From positions 248,001 to 312,000 of the forward strand of contig NZ_JANFNS010000005.1 of the NCBI RefSeq assembly GCF_024436065.1: 64,000 bases of DNA. The letters run 5' to 3'. The notes under the pieces are model-generated. The model saw only the letters and a list, made by a program, of their open reading frames with translations, made no database searches and had not been told where the DNA came from. The position numbers were made by a program, and so were the translations under genes. Position 1 is the stretch's first letter. Each line of letters starts with the position of its first letter. This stretch comes from Saccharibacillus sp. JS10. GTDB lineage: Bacteria; Bacillota; Bacilli; Paenibacillales; Paenibacillaceae. Positions 54,541 to 60,640 of the stretch are shown piece after piece.

Positions 54541-55626
54541 TCAAGAAGCATTAGGATCATAATTACCAATCTCAATACCAGCTTCTTCAAGCTTTTTAAA
54601 TCTACTATCCCAAAAAGAGTACCACTCTTCTCTGTTCTCCCTTTGTGCATATGGGTGCAATCTTTTAAAGTTTTCACCCATTCCAGTTAGAAGTGCATCT
54701 TCGAATCTAGAAAGCTGTCCTTGTCTCTGACCCCAAATTGTTCTGCTAATAGAAATTGAATCAAGGCCATTAATGCAATCATCTATTTGTTTGAAATCAC
54801 TAAATCCCATTTCGATAAGATGTGAAGCAAAATACTTATAGGAAAAATCAGTCATTCGACCATCAATTCCGAACTTTTTATTTAGATATTCCTTTAACGC
54901 ATCTGGAGTAATCTCCACTTCTGCTAATCGACCTTCTCGAACATTTGCACGAGATTCATTTCGAGATTTCTCGTCTTCTTCTTGAATAGATTGAAATTCT
55001 CTATCCGCTATTTCTAGTAAGCCTGCTAGGTCCGTAAAACGTCTCCTTATTGATTTTGTAATTGCGACTTCCGATTTATATTGGATGTCATGTTCAATTT
55101 CTGCCCACGCATGTTGCAGTATAGTTCTAACTTGTATCTCAGCTATTAGCTGGTTAAACCTTGAATACTCAAGCAAATTATTTCTATTATGATTGAGTGT
55201 TACAAGATAATGAATACTCAAGTAGCCCAACTTTTCATCAAGCAATTCGCTTTTGTCACTTCGTTCCAACACAACAAATTCTCTTTTTATTATTTCGTCT
55301 ACCTGTTGAAGAGTACTTGTAAAAAATGTGATGATTCTTACCCCTGCTAAATCAGTAATTTCTTTTAGTGGTTCAGTATACCTCGGTCTATTAGGATCAC
55401 TTTTAGATGGCCTGGCTGATTTTTCTCCAACACTTTGAATTGATTTTGCACGTGCCTCTATTGAATGGTAATAAACTCCACTTTGTTCTAGACAATGTTC
55501 TAGAATACTTTTTAATGACGAACTAAAAGCTTCATATTGAGGTTGCAGTTGTAAATATTCCAAAATAGTTTTTTGTTTATGTTCTTCAAAATCAAATTCT
55601 ATTTCAGAAGTTAAATATTCACTCAT
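54541..55626 (-). CDS. RelA/SpoT-domain protein (cassette C5)
   Basis: 361 residues with the (p)ppGpp synthetase-like fold: ITDLAGVRIITFF, GYLSIHYLVTL and AEIQVRTILQHAWAEIEHDIQYK. It lacks the hydrolase domain and carries an extra ~130-residue C-terminal part. Single-domain synthetases either make alarmones or, in toxin/defence forms, modify tRNA or make (pp)pApp; which applies here cannot be told. Its location in a cassette suggests a stress or defence role. AGGAGA before the ATG. Confidence 0.85.
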   Translation of the reverse strand: MSEYLTSEIEFDFEEHKQKTILEYLQLQPQYEAFSSSLKSILEHCLEQSGVYYHSIEARAKSIQSVGEKSARPSKSDPNRPRYTEPLKEITDLAGVRIITFFTSTLQQVDEIIKREFVVLERSDKSELLDEKLGYLSIHYLVTLNHNRNNLLEYSRFNQLIAEIQVRTILQHAWAEIEHDIQYKSEVAITKSIRRRFTDLAGLLEIADREFQSIQEEDEKSRNESRANVREGRLAEVEITPDALKEYLNKKFGIDGRMTDFSYKYFASHLIEMGFSDFKQIDDCINGLDSISISRTIWGQRQGQLSRFEDALLTGMGENFKRLHPYAQRENREEWYSFWDSRFKKLEEAGIEIGNYDPNAS

Positions 55627-55658
55627 ATCTTTATTCTCCTCGTTTTTAAACTAGTTTC

Positions 55659-55756
55659 AGATAACGTTCCCGTATTCACGACTCGACGCATGTCGAGTGT
55701 CTGGCGACTGCCAGACCCAGAGCCGTATGGCTCGCCGCGTGAATATTATGTTATAT
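55659..55756 (-). repeat. attC-like site 4
   Basis: 98 bp, AGATAACGTTCCCGTATTC to ATTATGTTATAT; arms ACTCGAC-GCAT-GTCGAGT, GTCTGGC-GACT-GCCAGAC and an extended third arm GAGCC-GTAT-GGCTC, a paired insertion. Confidence 0.95.
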
Positions 55757-55993
55757 GTCGTGAAATCGACGGGCTTCTCTGCTTTCTCCCGCAAACTCAC
55801 ATCCCGTCTGCTTCCGGATGGAAGCGCACCTTCTTCCCTCAGTCAATCCGCATTCCTTCTTCATGGATCAGTTTCCGTATGGAAACGTTCCTTCTTTGGC
55901 GCTCCTAAACTTCCAATCCAAGATTCGCGTGAATCCACTTCCCGTTTTCTTCGTTCTTTCCCTATACTTGTTCTTCCGTCGAATTTCATGCTC
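55757..55993 (-). other. Cassette C4 without a normal gene
   Basis: About 237 bases between two good sites. On the minus strand a 42-codon ORF (55989 to 55861) overlaps a 37-codon ORF (55864 to 55751) by the ATGA motif, but neither has a clear ribosome site or known family. The second stops inside site 4. A 100-codon frame on the plus strand, 55697-55999, also spans it. It contains two similar palindromes (TTCCGGATGGAA and TTCCGTATGGAA), so an RNA product or regulatory role is possible. Base composition is more GC-rich than its neighbours. Confidence 0.6.
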
Positions 55994-56089
55994 GTATAAC
56001 GTTCCTGTATTCACGACTCGACGCATGTCGAGTGTCCGGTGTATGCCGGACCCAGGACGTATGTCCGCAGCGTAAATATTCTGTTATAA
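55994..56089 (-). repeat. attC-like site 3
   Basis: 96 bp, GTATAACGTTCCTGTATTC to ATTCTGTTATAA; arms ACTCGAC-GCAT-GTCGAGT, GTCCGGT-GTAT-GCCGGAC and GGAC-GTAT-GTCC. Right end complements the start of cassette C3 at 16 of 18 bases. Confidence 0.95.
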
Positions 56090-56114
56090 GATGTCCCCGC
56101 CTTCTTCGAGTTAC

Positions 56115-56975
56115 TTAAAGCAAGCTTTCATTTATATATTTATTGTTCTTCAATATGTTTCTCACTCTATTAATTGTATCCTTCTCTTTTGGTAAATCAT
56201 CAATCCTATTCAGTAATACCCATCGTAGACTAGCTATTGCTTCATATAATTCCATTTCTTCAAATGTGTATTTGTTCTTCGATAAAAAAGATTGAAGATA
56301 AATAGAACCCCATCTTTCACTAGCATAAATCTTCATTAAACTTACCGACCAAGCAATATCGTACCTTGGATCTCCGAGCTGGAAGTTCGTCCAATCAATT
56401 ACTGTATATTTCCCATCATCCAATAGAACATTACCTAAATTAAAATCACCGTGAATTATTCTATCTTGTTTCATATCACATAGCTTAACCAGTTCCCTTA
56501 GTATTTTCTTGATATCATGGTGTTCTTCAATAGAAGGGTAAAAGTAACTGAAAAACTCATGTCTACGAAGCAAAGAAGAATCAATCTCTTCTATAGGTAG
56601 CCTATGTATTTCAGACAATATCTTAGATAACGTAGTTATTGTAGGCTTATTAACCCTCATAATCGGAACGCCGTCAAAACTAGTCAGCAATACCGAGTTC
56701 ATTTCTTTATCTAACCCCCATCCCAATGGACGTGATACAGATAAACCTCGAAAATAAAGCTCTTTAAGTAACTTATATTGAAGTTCAACATTTGGCTTTG
56801 AAGTTCTATTCCAAATCTTAAGTACAAAACTGGAGTCGGAAAGCTTTATCTTATGCACCTCTGCTTCAAGCCCAGATTCTAAGGATTCCACAGCTAATAC
56901 GACTTTAATATCGGATAAAGCAGCTATCGCTTCATTACCTTCCATCCAAATAATATCTCTGATTAGATTGCTCAT
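56115..56975 (-). CDS. APH-family phosphotransferase (cassette C3)
   Basis: 286 residues: N lobe SSFVLKIWNRTS, catalytic loop IIHGDFNLGNVLLDDG, metal Asp in YTVIDWTNFQLGDPRYDIAW. ATG 56975 with AAAGGCTG is used; the frame is open back into site 2, but that part is just translated recombination-site sequence. Substrate (antibiotic or metabolite) not known. Confidence 0.85.
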   Translation of the reverse strand: MSNLIRDIIWMEGNEAIAALSDIKVVLAVESLESGLEAEVHKIKLSDSSFVLKIWNRTSKPNVELQYKLLKELYFRGLSVSRPLGWGLDKEMNSVLLTSFDGVPIMRVNKPTITTLSKILSEIHRLPIEEIDSSLLRRHEFFSYFYPSIEEHHDIKKILRELVKLCDMKQDRIIHGDFNLGNVLLDDGKYTVIDWTNFQLGDPRYDIAWSVSLMKIYASERWGSIYLQSFLSKNKYTFEEMELYEAIASLRWVLLNRIDDLPKEKDTINRVRNILKNNKYINESLL

Positions 56976-57001
56976 GTTTTTCAGCCTTTCGCGGGGATTT
57001 C

Positions 57002-57097
57002 TTATAACGTTCCTGTATTCACGACCCGACGCATGTCGGGTGTCTGGCGAATGCCAGACCAAGGACGCATGTCCGCAGCGTTAATATTATGTTAAGT
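57002..57097 (-). repeat. attC-like site 2
   Basis: 96 bp, TTATAACGTTCCTGTATTC to ATTATGTTAAGT. Its two outer boxes do not match each other, but each matches the far end of its own cassette, with 16 of 17 to 18 bases on both sides. Confidence 0.95.
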
Positions 57098-57125
57098 GAA
57101 GTTACTAGCCTCTCTGAAATTCTAA

Positions 57126-57632
57126 CTAGGTATTTATCAGCTTTATATATCTCTTTGCTACAATGGGTAAAATGTCTTCTGATTCCGATTCGATCTGTTC
57201 TTCATCAGTCTCATTCTCTATAATTTCTAATCCATTAAAACAAGCATTTTCTTTATACCAATCAATCAGTTCAGTCAAGGAGCTGCTTTCTTTTAAATCC
57301 TGATCTCCATAATAAGAAACCAATGTCATTGTAAATGCCGGTACTAAGGCATCTGCATTCAAATAGAATATAAATTCCTTATCTTTATAATGTTTTTTGA
57401 GATATTCCACGATTTCTTCCTCAAGGTATGAAAAAGCTTCAATCAATTTCTCCGAAGATATTCGATTATTCTTAATCAATCTGTTGAACCCATGTATGTA
57501 TAAGTAGTTATAATTAGCTTCATTTTGAATAAGCTTAGGGTCATTGGAAAATAAGAAATGTGGAGAGGTCGTTATCGTGTGAATTTCTCTGTATGCCTTC
57601 TGGGCATACTTCTTTAAATAATCTAGGATCAA
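57126..57632 (-). CDS. Hypothetical protein, 168 aa (cassette C2)
   Basis: Starts with TTG; GAGGAG lies 7 bases upstream, just inside the cassette from site 1. It is soluble, helical and acidic, ending in a Glu-rich stretch. No family recognised. The frame is open to a GTG in site 1, which is ignored. Confidence 0.7.
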   Translation of the reverse strand: MILDYLKKYAQKAYREIHTITTSPHFLFSNDPKLIQNEANYNYLYIHGFNRLIKNNRISSEKLIEAFSYLEEEIVEYLKKHYKDKEFIFYLNADALVPAFTMTLVSYYGDQDLKESSSLTELIDWYKENACFNGLEIIENETDEEQIESESEDILPIVAKRYIKLINT

Positions 57633-57657
57633 GAACTCACTCCTCTTTAGTAATTTC

Positions 57658-57753
57658 ACTTAACGTTCCTGTATTTACGACCCGATGCATATCGGGTGTC
57701 TGGCGTATGCCAGACCAAGGACGAATGTCCGCAGCGTAAATATTATGTTAAGT
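57658..57753 (-). repeat. attC-like site 1, nearest the recombinase
   Basis: 96 bp, ACTTAACGTTCCTGTATTTACG to CGTAAATATTATGTTAAGT. The basal stem TATTTACG/CGTAAATA and first arm CCCGAT-GCAT-ATCGGG both carry paired changes relative to site 8. Confidence 0.95.
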
Positions 57754-57790
57754 GATGTCGGGAGCATCTTTGATTGACTATAAAATGCTT

Positions 57791-58246
57791 TTATGATCTT
57801 ACTTCATTTAAAAATCTTGTTACAACGGGTAGGTCTGGAGGGTTTATTTGGTCGGGTAGCTTGTTTAATTCAAAAAATTGTATATCTCGTACTTCAACTT
57901 CATCCCCTTTGATTGTTCCATTGAATTCTTTACATACGTAAGCTGCTACAACGTTATATACTTCATCACCATGTGGATACTGATAATAAAGTTCTGATCC
58001 TGAAAATATATCAAGTAATTTTAATTCTTTAGCTTCTAATCCGATCTCTTCAAAGAGTTCTCGTCTTGCCACTTCTTTCATTTCTTCTCCCGGCTCCATT
58101 GAACCTCCGGGTAAGCCCCAAAAACCATTATCCGTTCTTTGTTGCAATAATAATCGACCGGCTTCATCTATAAGGACGACACATGCTCCTGCCATAATAA
58201 TAGGACGAGTCCCTACGAGCTCTCTTAATTCTTTTATGTACGTCAA
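57791..58246 (-). CDS. NUDIX hydrolase (cassette C1)
   Basis: 151 residues; WGLPGGSMEPGEEMKEVARRELFEEIG is the complete NUDIX box. Starts at TTG 58246, which gives the family-typical opening M-TYIKELRELVGTRP; a GTG three codons upstream is too near AAAGGA. Being first in line, it is probably the most recently captured or best expressed cassette. Confidence 0.88.
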   Translation of the reverse strand: MTYIKELRELVGTRPIIMAGACVVLIDEAGRLLLQQRTDNGFWGLPGGSMEPGEEMKEVARRELFEEIGLEAKELKLLDIFSGSELYYQYPHGDEVYNVVAAYVCKEFNGTIKGDEVEVRDIQFFELNKLPDQINPPDLPVVTRFLNEVRS

Positions 58247-58312
58247 TATTTTCACGTCCTTTTAGTCTTAATAGGTTTGACACTGTTTTTATTCAGATCT
58301 TTCCCGATTTCA

Positions 58313-58407
58313 CTTAACGTCTTATTCCTGAACTTCCCTTATACCCCTCTCAACCCGATATTCCCGAACTTCCCAATACCCACTCCTACCGGGTTATTCA
58401 CGAACTC
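58313..58407 (-). other. attI-like primary recombination site
   Basis: The core ACTTAACG (58313-58320) is the left boundary of cassette C1 and complements its end over 15 of 17 bases. To its right, no cloverleaf is present; instead the motif TATTCCTGAACTTCCC, TATTCCCGAACTTCCC and TATTCACGAACTCTAT repeats at 58324, 58360 and 58395. These direct repeats share TATTC(C/A)CGA with the basal stem of the cassette sites. The last copy overlaps the recombinase stop codon. Confidence 0.75.
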
Positions 58408-59567
58408 TATTCCTCTCCATCCTCCTCCACCCCACCCATCCGATCCAGCGGACTCTGAATCCGTCCAATATCTCTCCGACTCACATGCGTGTATCTCTCC
58501 GTCGTCCGAACGCTCTGGTGCCCGAGCAGCTCCTGGATATAACGCAGATCGATCCCGTTCTCCAGCAAATGCGTCGCAAACGAATGTCTCAGCGAATGGA
58601 TACTCACTTCTTTTGTAATCCCCGATTGTAACAACGCTTTTTCAAATACTTTTTGCGCGGATCGTTCAGTCAGATGGCGTCCTTCTCGCTGACCGGGGAA
58701 TAACCAACCTTCCGGCTTTTCCTGCTCCATGTAAGGCTTCAATACCGCACTTGCCGTCTCGGATAGCAACGTCTGGCGGTCTTTACGCCCCTTGCCTTGA
58801 CGGACTTTCACCACGTTGCGCTCCCAATCGCAGTCTTCTGGACGTAGCCGGACGACTTCGCCGACGCGCAGCCCGGACGTATACGTAATCACTAGCATCG
58901 CTCGATGCTTTAAGTTATTCACACTTTTCAGAAGTCTCGCCACTTCTCCAAGCGACAACACATCCGGCAATTTGCTTTCTTTTTTCGGACGCACATATCC
59001 ATTCGTATTCGACCGTTTTAACACATAGCGAAAATAGAACTTGAGCGCGCTGATCGCTTGATTCACATACGCATGAGATAACTCTTTTTCCAGTAGCTTT
59101 AACGAATACTTTTGCACCACAGCATCGTCAATTCCGCCCTCGTTAACCATCGTTTCGGCAAAAAACCGCTGCACTTGAAGCGTATACGCTTTGATCGTTT
59201 TCCCGCTGTATCCTCTTGCTCGAAGCGCATCTTCCAACTGCTTTTTCCGAGCTGGACTCCATAACTCCGCTTCTTCAATCGGCACAATCGCCTGCTTCCT
59301 CTGACGCTGCTGTCGATGGCTCTCCAATTGCTCGCACAAGTACAAGTCTTCATTTTTCAAATGTTCATCACAGACGAAAAAGTCTTTCGGATAAGCCTTC
59401 AGCAACGCCTCCACGCTCAAAATCGTATACGGAATTGTCCAGATTTTCTCGTCTGCCACATACCCTCTACCCGGCACGCTACGAATCCCTTTCAATTGCT
59501 CCGGTCCGTACCGTTCCAGCTTCACTCCCACAGTCTGCGCATCGCGATAAACCAACTCAATCTTCAT
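58407..59567 (-). CDS. Tyrosine recombinase of the cassette system
   Basis: 386 residues. Residues 1-100 form an unusual N-terminal domain (QLKGIRSVPGRGY, KIWTIPYTILSVEALLKAYP); 105-190 are a SAM-like core-binding domain; 200-375 the catalytic domain with Arg234 (SGLRVGEVVRL), Lys near 259-262 (QGKGRKDRQ), His324/Arg327 (HSLRHSFATHLL), His350 (LLGHQSVRTT) and Tyr359 (ERYTHV). It resembles Xer/integron integrases but lacks the extra helix insertion before the HxxR motif that marks IntI. Strong GAGGAGG before the ATG. It reads toward the cassettes, and no LexA box is seen upstream. Confidence 0.9.
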   Translation of the reverse strand: MKIELVYRDAQTVGVKLERYGPEQLKGIRSVPGRGYVADEKIWTIPYTILSVEALLKAYPKDFFVCDEHLKNEDLYLCEQLESHRQQRQRKQAIVPIEEAELWSPARKKQLEDALRARGYSGKTIKAYTLQVQRFFAETMVNEGGIDDAVVQKYSLKLLEKELSHAYVNQAISALKFYFRYVLKRSNTNGYVRPKKESKLPDVLSLGEVARLLKSVNNLKHRAMLVITYTSGLRVGEVVRLRPEDCDWERNVVKVRQGKGRKDRQTLLSETASAVLKPYMEQEKPEGWLFPGQREGRHLTERSAQKVFEKALLQSGITKEVSIHSLRHSFATHLLENGIDLRYIQELLGHQSVRTTERYTHVSRRDIGRIQSPLDRMGGVEEDGEE

Positions 59568-59625
59568 CTTGCTTGCCTCCTCATATTATCATCATCTGGA
59601 AATTTTGGAAGACGTATTTTTACGC

Positions 59626-59663
59626 AAAAAAGGGCCTCAAGATGGAAATCCATCTCAAGGCCC
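59626..59663 (-). terminator. Terminator-like hairpin in the recombinase leader
   Basis: On the minus strand GGGCCTTGAGATGG pairs with CCATCTTGAGGCCC apart from a 2-base internal loop, then TTTTTT. It lies upstream of the recombinase start, not after a gene, so it could act as an attenuator of recombinase transcription. Confidence 0.7.
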
Positions 59664-59846
59664 CGATTCTTTCGGCGCTGATCAATACTTATACAATAAT
59701 CCTATCACAAAGCTTTGTTTTTCTCACGGAATGAATCTTTTATCGCTCACTACAATGAACTTTATTCTGTTTTTCAATACCGTTCAACGTTCACAGTCTC
59801 CTCGAAATATGATTAGATAGAACCAGCAACCCACACAGGAGTGAAT

Positions 59847-60596
59847 ATGATGAAAATGATCCCGCCGCAGTCTTTTACTTACGAAGCTGGCAAGCGCGCG
59901 GTACTGCTGCTGCACGGTTTTACCGGAAATCCCGCCGATGTGCGTAAGTTAGGTCGATATTTGCACGAAAAAGGTTATACCTGCCATGCTCCGCTATACA
60001 CCGGTCACGGTCATCCCGCCGAAGAACTGTTGGAGCTACACCCGGAAAATTGGTGGCGCGACGCGGAAGAAGGCTACCGACTACTGATCGCAAAAGGATA
60101 CACCCAGATCGCAGTCGTCGGCGTATCGCTCGGCGCAGTATTTGCGCTACGACTCGGCGTAGAATATCCCGTAACCGGCGTAGTCTCCATGTGCGCTCCG
60201 ATTCAAGGCAAAAGCGCAAACGAATTATACGAACGTGTCGTAAGCTACGCGAAGTCATACAAAACATTCGAAGGCAAATCACCGGATATCCTGCAAAAAG
60301 AACTGCAAGAACTAGACCAACGCCCGCGCGAGCAACTTTCGCATCTCCAAGACCTGATCTCGGACGTCGGCAACCAACTTCAATACCTCCAAGCTCCGGT
60401 AGCCGTGATGCAAGGCGCGTTAGATCAACCTTTATATGTAGAAAGCGCTGCCGTAATCTACGAAAAAGTTCCCGATCCCCGCAAAACATACACTCTCTAC
60501 CCGAACTCCGGTCATATCCTGACACTCAGCCCCGAGCAACAGACCGTTTTCGAAGATACCGAACATTTTCTAAACACATTAGATTGGAAAAGTTAA
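59847..60596 (+). CDS. Alpha/beta-hydrolase carboxylesterase, Est30 type
   Basis: 249 residues; VLLLHGFTGNPADVR (oxyanion), GVSLGAVFA (nucleophile elbow Ser), GALDQPLYVESA (Asp) and PNSGHILTLS (His) match the thermostable carboxylesterase Est30 of Bacilli. It hydrolyses short-chain esters. ATG 59847 follows AGGAG. It is divergent from the recombinase and marks the return to ordinary sequence. Confidence 0.9.
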   Translation: MMKMIPPQSFTYEAGKRAVLLLHGFTGNPADVRKLGRYLHEKGYTCHAPLYTGHGHPAEELLELHPENWWRDAEEGYRLLIAKGYTQIAVVGVSLGAVFALRLGVEYPVTGVVSMCAPIQGKSANELYERVVSYAKSYKTFEGKSPDILQKELQELDQRPREQLSHLQDLISDVGNQLQYLQAPVAVMQGALDQPLYVESAAVIYEKVPDPRKTYTLYPNSGHILTLSPEQQTVFEDTEHFLNTLDWKS

Positions 60597-60627
60597 AAAG
60601 ACGCAAAGCTCTAAGCTTCGCGTCTTT
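60596..60627. terminator. Terminator between esterase and mannosidase
   Basis: AAAGACGC...GCGTCTTT with a second inner pair AAGCT/AGCTT forms a strong hairpin with A and T runs, between two convergent genes. Confidence 0.85.
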
Positions 60628-60640
60628 CCCCTGACCTATT

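Larger units (their letters stand above)
40659..59567 (-). mobile_element. Integron-like cassette array with its own tyrosine recombinase
   Basis: Twenty recombination sites separate small minus-strand cassettes, next to a tyrosine recombinase and an attI-like site. The best-preserved sites are about 96 bp, start and end at AAC/GTT core boxes, and hold three co-varying hairpins. Most cassettes have a start and an end complementary to each other, which fits excision and insertion of circles at the core. Cassettes C1 to C20 are numbered outward from the recombinase; site n follows cassette n. Unlike class 1 integrons, the recombinase and cassettes share one direction, and the recombinase lacks the IntI-specific insertion. 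Confidence 0.85.

Noticed and set aside
57632-57659. N-terminal extensions of cassette genes reading back into the sites (C2 to 57659, C3 to 57062)
   Set aside because: Ribosome sites lie inside the cassettes just after the core, and the extensions are only translated site sequence.
40659-58320. Reading the array as a CRISPR
   Set aside because: Spacers are gene-sized and coding, repeats are ~96 bp with three stems, and no Cas genes are present.
40659-58320. Reading the repeats as MITEs or insertion sequence remnants
   Set aside because: No target-site duplications are visible and no transposase is present. The two ends of a repeat often do not match each other while cassette ends do, opposite to a terminal inverted repeat.
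59664-59840. A LexA (SOS) box upstream of the recombinase
   Set aside because: The GTTCAACGTTCA stretch resembles half sites, but no CGAAC-4-GTTCG arrangement exists.
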